Positions 45,601 through 56,099 of a stretch of 64,000 bases of DNA are shown here, piece by piece. Origin of the DNA: Symsagittifera roscoffensis (Eukaryota; Xenacoelomorpha; Acoela; Convolutidae). Position 1 is the stretch's first letter, and every line of letters starts with the position of its first letter. The notes beneath the pieces were generated by a model that was not told the DNA's origin, searched no databases, and saw nothing but the letters and a program-made list of their open reading frames with translations. The DNA lies in the NCBI RefSeq assembly GCF_963678635.1, contig NC_087062.1:32957651-33021650 (forward strand), given 5' to 3'. A program made the position numbers and the translations under genes.

Positions 45601-48221
45601 AAAGTCAAATAAAACTACCATTATTTAAGTAGTAACTACGCAAAGACTGTTTCAGGTTGTAATCTCTAAATTTTTCTCTCCTTTTTGGTTTCGTGGTTTT
45701 CGTTCTAGTTTATGTCGGTTAATTTTCCGTTTTTTAAAAAACTCACACTGTTTTATCTTGAATGGTTTTTTATTGGCTTACTTTTTAAAGCTTTGTTCCA
45801 AATTGAAAAAGCTTTGTTCCAACTGGGTCTGCTCAAATTGGGTCTGCTCAAAAATTGTCGGCTTAGTTGCTTTATCACGGATTTTTCTGTTCTGAGGCAA
45901 CTTTCATTTAAGTTGCAAGTGCAAGTGTTGTTCAATGTAGTTTCAAGGACTTAATTTTTTTACATTATTTTTTTTGCTCTTCTTGTCTCGGTTCAAGATT
46001 TTTGGCTTTGTCAGCGCTAGGTACATTGTGAAATTAGCATCAGAAGATATTCTCAAAACTAGCCTTATTCAGTTTGATAGATTTAGTTTCGAAATTTTCG
46101 ATTTTTTAAATCATTTTCTTGATCTGTACCGCATGTGGCGCAAAGCTCAGCATCGCTTCTGTGTTCAATCTATTTTCGCTTCGCCTCTGTTGAAAACCAA
46201 TCTATGGCTATGGATCAGGTGAAATTTAACAGATCACGAGATAATAACCAGTAAACATTCATTTGAAGTCGACATAGATGTAATGAAAAACCAATAGTTT
46301 TTGCCAGAACTCGAGCTGCAATTCAAAATATTGCAGTTTCTTAGATATCGATACTTGCAAGATATCAATCTGAATTCTAAACAATGAACTTTTTGGACAT
46401 CAAGTTATGAAAATCAAGATTGAGCAGCAATTTGTATGATAATTCTGGTCATTGTAACCACCGTCTGTGCATGTAATTTTCTGTCGTTTAATCAATACAG
46501 CATAACACTGGCAAGAGTGTGGCTCGATAAAATAATTTTATGTACCATGCCTTTAAAATTTGCTTAGCGTAGAGAACTAAACGACAAAAAAAATTTTTAA
46601 TGCTGGAACAAATAGCAGAATTAATTTGCTTCTCGAGGATCCTTTCGAATTCTTGCTTCGTTGGAAACAAAACACGTCACGATGAAATGTGTAACGTTGA
46701 ACGTATTTTAGGGTGGTGAGAGGCAGTTCAACGGCATGGTAGATGTGTACAGAAAGACCTTCGCCTCTGACGGAATCGGAGGTCTGTACCGAGGCTTCGT
46801 GATTTCATGTGTAGGAATCTTCGTTTACAGAGGATTCTACTTCGGAATGTACGATACCCTGAAGCCCATCTTCCTGGGAGAGAATGCCAACCTGTTCCTG
46901 TCATTCTGTCTGGGATACGGAGTCACAGTTACTGCCGGACTCATCTCATACCCCATCGATACCATCAGAAGGCGAATGATGATGACATCAGGTGAACTGA
47001 GCTATTCTTTGCTACTTGATCATAACCGTTGTATCTTAACTATGCCGTACCTATATTGACCGCTCTGCACTTTGAACCGATCTGTGTTATGTTAAATTTG
47101 CTGAACTTGTAGTAAATTTTGTGTGAGTTCAGATATAAAATGCATGTTTCTTGTTCTATCAATGATTAAGTTGGGTAAGACATGCTCTATATGCGGTGTA
47201 CATTTGATTCACATGCTTTTGAGTTAATTCATCTATCTGTATAGGAAATAAATAACTGATGATTTGCTTCAGGACAAGCTGTGAAATACAAGGGAGCCAT
47301 CGACTGTGCCATGGTGATCATGAAGAATGAGGGATTCATGTCGATGATGAAGGGAGCCGGAGCTAATATCCTGCGAGGAGTAGCGGGTGCTGGTGTGTTG
47401 GCTGGATTCGATAAGTTCAAGCAGGTCTACATGGTCTGGCGATTCGGAAACTAGACTAGAGAAGCCTTCCCCGCATCCACACAAACTGGAAATAGCACAT
47501 CGTTTATATCAATAATGAAAATTAACTGAGGACCATACAGAACTATGTACAGCAGCTAACAATATGAACATTTTTGATAGTGTAAACATATTGAGTGCGC
47601 TTAATTTCCACTATGTACCAGACCAGACGGGATAAATTCAACTAAACATGTCTAAATTCAATATACTTACACCAAGTTTGAAAACAAGTTTAGATTTAGT
47701 AGAAGAGTGTCAAATTAGAAGACGAAAGAGGACAGTGTCAATACAGAAAGTGGCGGTCTGTGCCAATACGGCATAAAGTTCATTAAAATCTGAAAGCTAT
47801 CTACAAAAATGGTCGGATATTTTTTGCAACAGTAGAATACCATCAAAAGTACCAGGATTTCATTCAGGGACAGCAGCGCACAGCCTCATAGTTGATATTT
47901 TTGTTTTCTACAAAAGCAGTCTATTTCAAACCTGTTTTTACTGTTATCTGTGTTAACACAAGGAGCGTAGTGTTAAATCACGAATCATTTTTCTCGACAG
48001 AGTTCGAAAAAAAGCTGAATTGGTAGAGTTTTTGGTCTGTTTCCAAGCATTGGCAATTTTATAGCAATTGAAGCTGCTTAATTGGTAGCATTTAGTAATG
48101 AACGCAATGAAGGCTCTGATATAGGTCACTTTTTTCAGGAAAGTTAAAAAGCTCTAATAACTTCAGATGTGCATGCATACATCTTAATGCATTTATGAAT
48201 GGACTTAGGTATATATACACT
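42644..48221 (+). repeat. Duplicated carrier segment, copy D2
   Basis: Second copy of the 5.58-kb segment, in direct orientation, including T, P and Q repeats and both 3' exons. Differences from D1 include GCAGGCGGCGGAC versus GCAGGCTGGCGGAC (near 43569) and single bases in introns. Confidence 0.93.
46712..47454 (+). pseudogene. Second copy of ADP/ATP carrier exons 2 and 3
   Basis: Exon 2' is 46712-46991 and exon 3' is 47273-47454, with intact frames, splice sites and TAG stop. No copy of exon 1 (start codon, repeat 1 of the carrier, PIERVK) exists between the two sets, so on its own this cannot make a carrier. It could be spliced to the single exon 1 as an alternative 3' end encoding the same protein, be non-functional, or be an assembly duplicate. 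Confidence 0.85.
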
Positions 48222-49310
48222 TTTTGAGTTCAATCGGAATTCATCTGCTGAAATTTACATAAACATCACTCTCCAAATACGAATGTGGAATTGGCGTAAA
48301 AAACGCACAATTTCTAGTTTTGAAAAAGGAATACAATTTGTAGATTTGCAGTGGAATAAAAACTTTACCCATTGATCCAGTTTTCTCAAGTTGAAGTTAT
48401 GTTATCGGAACAGCGCTAATAATAAATTGTTCCAGAAATTCAAAGACTTTAAAGGGTATCTAGTTTTTTCTTAGAAATTCGAAAGTTGAGATTTCAAAAC
48501 AGTCAATGTTTTTTTTCTGTTTACTTGCGCTCATAACTCTTTTGCAAGTGTCTGTTGGCTATGTTACCAATTTTTAAGCAGTCGAGACACGAGTAATCGG
48601 GAGAGACCAAAGCGTTTTTAGGCTTGCGATTCGCAAGCGTTATCAAACTGGAATATGGACTTTTTTCGGTTTTACAACTTGTTTAACAAAATCACTTGTA
48701 TCTTGGTTCATGAAAAATTCAAACTTCTTTGCGTTGCTTGCCAACTTAGCCTGGAGGTAACGAATGTGCTTGGGACGTCCAAAATTTTTTTTTCAAACGA
48801 GAAAGAGTCTTTTTCAAATAACATTGTCGGCCAATTATTTGTCTGCTTACCTGTTGTCGGCACATCTTGGAACCGTTTTTTCTTGCTGCGCGCATTTTTC
48901 AGTAAAGTTGGTTTCATTGTTTGATTTATATCCACAGTTTTTACTTTTACTATCCTTGACTTTGTATTTCCATCCTTGTTTTCTTTGTTCCGTTAAAAAA
49001 ATTCCACGGCCCCAATTATTTTGGCCAATTTTTTATCAGCCCAAGGACTTATTTTGGGTCGGTTGTTTCAAGGGAAAGACAATTTTAACCTTCCACTCCG
49101 TACTTTCCGGTTTGGTTGTATGTATACCAATCGTTTTGTTGTAATTTCGTTTTTTTTTTCGTTGTGGAAATTTATTTCCTTCGAAAAAGTCTGGTGGGTA
49201 ATATGTGACCCGTCTTTTTGATTTATTTTTGTTTTTTTTTTCTCAAAAAGTACCCCTCTCGAGTTTTTTGTTTCTATGAGTAAAACGGTTTTGAAAAGCT
49301 TCCTGTATAA
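48222..49310. other. AT-rich intergenic DNA
   Basis: No gene seen. It holds a copy of the V repeat (CCATTGATCCAG near 48369, with flanking GGAATAAAAAC and AAATTGTTCCAGAAATTCAAAG). It also has a segment (48625-48720: AAGCGTTATCAAAC ... AAAATCACTTG) that recurs near 63376-63440. Short frames on both strands are T-rich and not coding-like. Confidence 0.6.
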
Positions 49311-49860
49311 GCGACTACGCCGAAAATTTTTTAACACATGATTTTATGGCCCTTGCAATAGTCAAATGTTTGATTGTTTTTACCGTTTCTTAAATTTGTT
49401 GAATATTTTCGAGAATTACCCTGCTATATCTGAGATTCAAATAACGGGTTGCGAGAAACAAAATTGTTCAAGCGACTGAGCACAATTTTTTTGGACACCG
49501 AAACTTATGCACCTCGGAAATTTCAAAGTTTGAATTTTTACCGTTTTTTTTTGAAAGTTTTTGACTTCTCTCGAGAATTACTCTTCCAAGTTTGACATTT
49601 TGGTTTAAATCGAAATTACAGGTTGCTTGAATTCCTACTGCATAAGCGGCTACTCACTAACTTTTTACACAGAAAATTATGATTCTCGGAAATGTCAAAT
49701 TTGTGTTTTGCTGATCGTTTTTTGGCCTTTTTTTGCTAAGTATTCTGTCAAATTTGATATCAGCTGTTTAATCCAAATTACGGGTTTTTAATCGAATTTG
49801 TCTATTACCAGTTTGCTTAAAAAATTATGATCCTACAACAAGTCAAAATTTTGGAACCAC
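49311..49860. repeat. Satellite-like tandem repeat, about 3.3 degenerate units
   Basis: Units start near 49311 (GCGACTACGC), 49472 (GCGACTGAGC), 49646 (GCGGCTACTC) and about 49795, so periods are roughly 150-174 bp. Shared blocks in order are ATTATG/TTATGC...CTCGGAAAT-TCAAA, TTACCGTTTTTT, TCGAGAATTAC and AAATTACGGGTT. Confidence 0.7.
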
Positions 49861-50697
49861 GACATCTAATATTGTTGTAAGAGAAATGTTATTTCTCTCG
49901 AAAAATTGATTAACTTCAATTTTTTTCTCTTCTTTATTATTAAGAGTAAAGAATGTAGCGAAGACTCTTATTTAAGTTGAAGTTAATTTTTTTGTTTTTT
50001 TTTGCAGGAAAAAGTCTTAAAATGCCCTAATAACTAAGGATGTGCATTCATACATGTTAATGCTTTTATGAATGCACTTAGGTATATATGCACTTTTTGA
50101 ATTCAATTGGAATTCATTTGCTAAAAGTTGCTGATAATTGTTAGTTTCGAAGGTGAAGCTAAATTTTTACGTTTTCAGCGGAATAAAAACTTAACCTATT
50201 GATCCAGTATTCTCAAGTTAGGTAAATGTTATCAAAAAAGCGCCAATTATAAATTGTTTTAGAATTTCCAATAGATTAAAGGGCATCTATTTTTGACTTT
50301 GTTAAAAAATCTGAAAATTTTTTTCGAGTATCAAAGACACAAAATAGATGCCCTTTAATCTATTGGAAATTCTAAAACAATTTATAATTGGCGCTTTTTT
50401 GATAACATTTATCCGTAGCTTGAAGCCAGTCACACTGGAAAAAAACCGAGGCAAATGAAGCGCCAACTTTGAGAAAAATTCATTTTCTCAAACTTCATTT
50501 GCAAGTTAACTTAAGATTGAAAAAAAAATTATATGTATAAAATACTAGGTGATTCAAAACTTTTGTTTATCTCAATTAAAAACAAGAAGGCGCCCAGTTA
50601 AAGCTCGATTTGCGTGTTCGAAGCTGAATAAAATTGCTATAGTGATGCAGCACGAAAAATGTGATTACAAAAATTTGACCACAAACTTAGTTGTTTT
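49861..50697. other. AT-rich DNA with V repeat, before the gap
   Basis: Contains a diverged copy (49990-50130) of the sequence around 48120-48260 (CTAATAACT-AGGATGTGCATTCATACAT), then a V repeat (CCTATTGATCCAG near 50200) whose end forms the inverted repeat at 50223-50411. No gene seen. Confidence 0.6.
50223..50411. repeat. Perfect 71-bp inverted repeat with 47-bp loop
   Basis: 50223-50293 (starts TAAATGTTATC) is the exact reverse complement of 50341-50411 (ends GATAACATTTA). Pairing extends imperfectly a few bases into the loop (TTGACTTTG with CAAAGACAC). The left arm is part of the V repeat family, so the right arm is the inverted copy. Confidence 0.95.
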
Positions 50698-50897
50698 NNN
50701 NNNNNNNNNNNNNNNNNNNNNNNNNNNNNNNNNNNNNNNNNNNNNNNNNNNNNNNNNNNNNNNNNNNNNNNNNNNNNNNNNNNNNNNNNNNNNNNNNNNN
50801 NNNNNNNNNNNNNNNNNNNNNNNNNNNNNNNNNNNNNNNNNNNNNNNNNNNNNNNNNNNNNNNNNNNNNNNNNNNNNNNNNNNNNNNNNNNNNNNNN
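50698..50897. other. Assembly gap (200 N)
   Basis: Exactly 200 undetermined bases, probably a default-size scaffold gap. Flanks are AT-rich repeat DNA; the true distance is unknown. Confidence 0.99.
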
Positions 50898-51635
50898 AAT
50901 TTCTAACTTCAACAGATTATATAATTTGGATTTATTAAACTTGCGTAAGCAGGTGTCTTGCTATCGGAAACTAAAGTTTTTATCCCGTTAACCACTTTTC
51001 TTAAAAATCTTACTTGTTCCACTTACTTGCTGTCTTTTTGAAATTTAAAAACTCCTAGGTCCGTTCCCACTTGACCTAGAGGTGACGCCATTGCCTTTGC
51101 ACCCTACGGTTAGGCGTTCAGAGCTTTTTTTTCCTGTATATATGCAATTGCAAAAATTTTTCACGGTTGAAATGAATTGCCATCCTGTCGTTCCTGTCCA
51201 CAAACTTTATTGGCGTAGCTGCCACTATAAAACAAGGATTTGGCTTGTGTTGCAAGCAGGTTTAATTGTAGTTGCAAGTGAGTGTTGTTCAAATTAGTTT
51301 CAAGGGAACCTTTTCAAATTATTTTTTTTCGCTCTACTTGTGTCCGCTCAAAGATTGTTCGATTGGTTTTCTCTAAGTAAGTTTCGTTTTGTTGATGAGT
51401 AGCCTAGCAATAAGCAAGGGTTTTGCAATCGGTTACCAGGCTTTTTTGCCGTAAATAGTTTTCTTCATTCACAGATTGGTCAAAATAAGAAATGATAAGT
51501 TTAGGTTCAATTCTTAATAAATCTAGTATTTTTGCGGCACACTTGGCCTGGAGGTTCGAATATGACAGCACCTCATTTTTCTCAATCAAGAAGTATACTT
51601 TTAAAAAAAAACTGCCGACAGTTTCTGGTCTGCTT

Positions 51636-52260
51636 GTGTTTTGTCGGCTTAGTTGACCTTTTGAGAATTGTTTTTTGAAGATTTTTGTACCTCATAATTG
51701 TTTTTAGTGTTCTAATTTAATTCTGCTGTTTGAAAATTTTTAAACCTCGATCACGTATATTTTCTTCTTCCTTTCTCTTAAATTTTCTTAGCCCAAATGT
51801 TTTCTGCTTGTTTTTTATCGGCTTAGTGACCTAATTTTGAGATGAAAAAAACGTTTTTATGCTCACCTCTGGAAGCGCTAAAAGTCTGAATAGAAAATAT
51901 AGTTTATGTTTCTATGACATTTTTTTTCGGTTTTTTTATTTTCTTTTCCTTTTTTTGGATGCGTAGGTTTTTGTCTATAATATCTCGGTTTATTGGTATC
52001 ATATTGCGTCTTTTGACCAATAAAAATTTTTTCTGTGTGCTTGTCTGTTTTCTGAGTGTGAATTGGACTGAATAAATTCTAATTAATCTTTACTTTTTTT
52101 ATTTTTGTTTTTTTTTTAATTTCCTTTCTTGGACTTAACAGGTTTCCACTTATATTATATCGCCTTAGTGGCCTCATATGGTTTCAGCTGACAAGAATTT
52201 TGAGTGTTTTGAGGGTGAGGGGGAGTTAATAACATTTTATAAGTCTTTAGCCTTCTTGAA
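51636..52260. repeat. Degenerate tandem repeat with TCGGCTTAGT blocks
   Basis: GTCGGCTTAGTTGACC (51644), ATCGGCTTAGTGACC (51819), CTCGGTTTATTGGTATCATATTGCGTC (about 51984) and ATCGCCTTAGTGGCCTCATAT (about 52160) are spaced about 165-175 bp. They are separated by T-rich sequence. A single related unit lies in the carrier intron near 36960 and 43310. Confidence 0.5.
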
Positions 52261-53029
52261 TTCTTTTCGGCCTTAAGGATATCTGCCAAGGTAGTTTTTG
52301 GCGTTATTACAGTGGGTAAATTATTTTCTGATGCTGATCTTCTGATTTTCGGTTGTTTTTGAATGTTTTGTCTCTAAACTAGCCTGATGCAATTTGATAG
52401 ACCTTGTGTTTTTGACAATTTGGATTTTTTTTCAATTTTTTGTGTTGTATCGCAAGTGGCGCGAAGCTCAGCTTCGCCTCTGTGTTTAATATTCAAATGT
52501 ATGGCGTTTTGCAAATAATAAACGTCTTCCAAGACTTTCGAAAACATAAATTTGGTAGTTTTTCCAATATTTTTCATTTTATATACGATTTTCCTGTTTG
52601 TGTTGTGCCGCAAGTGGTGCGAAACTCCGCTTCTCCTCTGTATAATTTTCGCTCTTTTCATCAGATTGAAAGGGTTTGGCACAAAAACACTAGTGCTTGT
52701 TGAACAGAACTTAATGGATGGTTCTAATCCAGGTGGGTCTCGTGTAGAACAATTTGATTTTAGAGAGATGTAAGCTTGAGGCAAAGAGTAGGTGCAAAAA
52801 ACCAAAAACCCTGATGCACCCTTGCGACCTGACTAGGTAACCATTTTATGAATTTTGCTTCAAAATCATTTCAATACTGACATTTGTGTTTCCAGGCATG
52901 TTTTTACTCACGTTTACCCTACGCGAAACAACATATCGAAGTTTTGTTTGAAGTTTTTTTGCAAAGTTTGTTAAAAATTTCGCTTCAGGGTAATTGATTT
53001 TATTTCTTGCAAATTGCAAACAGCCTGCA

Positions 53030-53310
53030 TCCAGTATTAAGCGTTAATATTCAATTGTATTACGATCTTATTATCAGTCTTACTAAAACTGAGAAACAAT
53101 TGGTTTTAATCAATTAATAACTCTATTTTTGAAATCAAATTGTAATTAATTATAATACATTTTAACTGATAATAGTCGATTATTTATCCGTCTACTTTTC
53201 GATTCAATTATAATCAATTATAATCATTTATAATCCATTATTTTTATTCCAGTTTCTTATTCTTGAGTGTTGCTCAAAAACCCATTATAATCGATTATAA
53301 TTGATAATAA
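53030..53310. repeat. ATTATAAT-rich low-complexity stretch
   Basis: Dense, irregular repeats of AATTATAATCAATTATAAT-type words, many self-complementary. No unit length is constant. Confidence 0.7.
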
Positions 53311-54908
53311 TTCTTTTTGCTTGTCCATTTTGTCTTCGAAGTTGCATCTCAATTGCTTATATTTTATGCTTTTTGTAGACCTTTTTTCCTGAAAAACCAT
53401 GAAAAATGAGAAAGAAAGTTTTCAGAAAAAAAGTTCTTAACGTTTCAGTTCAATGAAATCTAAACGTTTTTTTTTTCGTTTCTTCCACATTAGAGTTGTT
53501 TTGGATTGCAAAGTTTAAGCTTTTTAACCATCAAAACATCAGCTAATTGATTTAGTTTTATGATTGATTCGGAAGTTTTATTTTTCTTCTACCGCGAGAA
53601 ACTTTCCACTAATATAAAAGAATCTCTATGCAACTTTTGTTTCGTGGAATAACTTTGTGTTCACATAAACCAAAGTGTTCAAGAAATCTCTCTTTTAGAG
53701 GTTTTGTTATTGGCACAAAATAAAATTAATAATCCACAATTGGAATATTGTTTTGGTTTGACAAAATTTTGACAAAAAAGCGATACAATGTCGAAATGTC
53801 AATACTTATCAAAACAATTATTTTAAATCAACATAAAATGTCAAATCCGAATAATACAGGAGAGCTTTGAAATGATTATTTTCGCATGACTGATTTGGCC
53901 ACCAAAATTTAACTGTTGTCTGCAAGCAATTTTATTTTTCTCACGCAATTTGTCTGCAAACAATTTTAATCTCCCTCACTTTTGTCTTTTTTCTCACAAT
54001 TGCAGTTTTGCAAACACGTCCAACTTCCTTTTAAGTACCTCCGTCTAATTTTCTTGTCATCTAATTTTTCAACCCCCGAAAAAGCGCACTCAGTGCCTGC
54101 TGGTAAATCATAATTTACATGTGACGAGTGAGAAAATTTCATTCACTTTCTGTCGGAAGAACTTAGTGGTTGATGCTTTTGAATCACACTATTTTGAATC
54201 ACACTAAGTAACGCAATATTTGTGCTCGGGTGGTTTTTTTCTTCAGATATATTTTAACTTTTTAACTAGCCATTTTGACGGATTTTTTCATATCATTCGA
54301 AAAATATTGTTGTCCTGAGGTTGAATTTGAAATGATATCTTTTTTTTTGTAGAGATATGGAGTTTTAAAAACAGCCATTTTTGCCAATTTGGGACAATCA
54401 ACGCGCGATTTATTTCGCACTATTAACGCGTAAGCGAGGGTTTAATCCGTCTTAGAAATCATTCCAAGTTGGTTCAAGGAAGCTTATATGTGACAATTGA
54501 TATGTTAATAGGAGCAAAATCTATCACTTTGTTATTAATATGACATGTGGGGGGATGTTTTTACAAAAAATCTCAAATTTTTTTGGTTTAATTTTTTTAC
54601 ATTTAAATTTTTGATGTTACTCCTTAAACCTTAAAAGGCATACGATCCTACGCAGATAATCCAACACATCAACAAAGTACCCCGACACGTCCTTTGATAT
54701 TCGCTTAATATTGTCCTGTATCTAGTCAGATCCCCAATAAACTTAACACATCCCCTTGCTAAAGTAAGTGTCCTCTGCGCATATCTTTTTCAGCTCGGTC
54801 TTTTTGAGAGCTATTGCTTACTTTTTTGTGATAATTCAGTTCCCCTACATTTGCTCTCTTTTTTGGTCGGCCAATTATCTTTGATGAAGTTTCCCGGGCG
54901 CACCACAG

Positions 54909-55465
54909 TCACAGGACTCGCTTCAACCAAAATAGCGCTGGCGAAAATTTTTTTACCCAAAAATTTGAAAGTCTTTTTCGAATTGGTTTTATGTTATGCC
55001 GCAATCGACTCAGTTTTGGCGCTTTGCTAGTAGACTTCTTGCAACTCAACCGCGACATCCCTCGGCTGTGTACTCGACGATTCCTCATTTGTCCCCTCCG
55101 GTTAGAAGGAATGACGACCTGCTTTGTTGTTGGCAAATGTTGAAGGCTTATACCATTTCTTGTGTCTCCATATTGCTCATCTCTATTTCTCTCTCGCTGG
55201 TTTGATAGTGCACCTTTTCTCCCGCCTGGACCGCTGAAGAGAGCATAACTCGTCTGTGCTGAGGACTTGGCAACGCGGTTTTTATGCGCAGATTGTTTCC
55301 GTCCTTTGAACTGGACCATGGCACTGTTTTACATGTCATCAGGTTGACCACCTGTTTTACATTCGTCTCGGACTTCCGCAGATGAGCTTCTTTGCAGTCA
55401 AGAGTTGCCGCGATATCAGGTTCCGCCGCCACAGATCGTGCTATAATCGGGCTTTCAACCGACAT
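54909..55465 (-). pseudogene. Probable retroelement protein relic
   Basis: GC content is higher than the surroundings, and two partly overlapping minus-strand frames are open (55148-55465, MSVESPIIARSVAAEPD; 54909-55319). Continuing either frame soon meets stops, and the composition (Ser, Lys, Arg, Gln-rich, no membrane segments) resembles a decayed gag-type protein. It lies directly beside the CCHC gag relics at 56.1-58.96 kb on the same strand. No motif is decisive. Confidence 0.35.
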
Positions 55466-56099
55466 AGGGTTGTGTGAGAAACTGTCGATCTGAATCGGGT
55501 TAAAAGCAGTCCCCTGACTACTGCTTATTTCTCAGTCCTTGCGTTATGTCCACTGGAACTTCCGCTGAAGTTTTCAACGCCGCCGTTTTCAACGCGTCTA
55601 TGTCGGTTCTATTTTTTTCACTTCTGACTTTCGTGACGTCCCTCAAAATACTTCTGCTGTACTTATGTCGTATTGGTGACTATTGAATTCCGGTTTCGAA
55701 TTCTCCACCTACGTCATTAAAACTTCTTTTGTCATTCTCCGTTGTCGACTTCGATTTCCAATACTGGCCTCCCAAAATGTTACCTTCCCACATGTCCCAA
55801 TGCCCTAGCTTCGTGATAAAAATTTTCGCGCCCTTGACTGTCTATCCTTCCAATTTCACGTTCACAAAAATTCGACCAATTATCCTAGGTATATCATCTG
55901 TCGCCCTGTAAAGAAGGCTTCCATCTTCTTCCTGCCGACACAATTTTGATACTCAAAAATCTATCCTGCATTTTGGGCTCATGTAGTTTCTCCTGGGATT
56001 TCAGTAAAACTGGGCTTGCGCAATCTATCTAAAATTAAGTTTGCCAACGGTTCCTTCCCTTCTTATCCGAACAAAGTTTTTCATTTTTTGTAACCAGCC
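55466..56099. other. Decayed coding-like DNA
   Basis: Moderately GC-richer than the flanks, no open frame of note. Probably part of the same retroelement relic as its neighbours. Confidence 0.4.

Larger units (their letters stand above)
50898..54900. other. Gene-poor AT-rich region
   Basis: No gene recognised. The sequence is T-rich on the plus strand and consists largely of diverged repeats related to those of the carrier intron. Examples are GTAAGCA-G and TTGCAATCG blocks near 50950 and 51420 like 39155-39180, TCGGCTTAGT blocks, and palindrome-cored elements at 52461 and 52611. The frame on the minus strand at 52374-52805 runs through two of these repeats and is rejected as a gene. Confidence 0.6.

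Noticed and set aside
50549-50938. Open frame of 129 codons across the gap
   Set aside because: Most of it is undetermined sequence (N); no statement is possible.
52374-52805. 143-codon minus-strand open frame
   Set aside because: It runs through two copies of the palindrome-cored repeat and low-complexity T-rich DNA, and the corresponding frame is not open in the other repeat copies.
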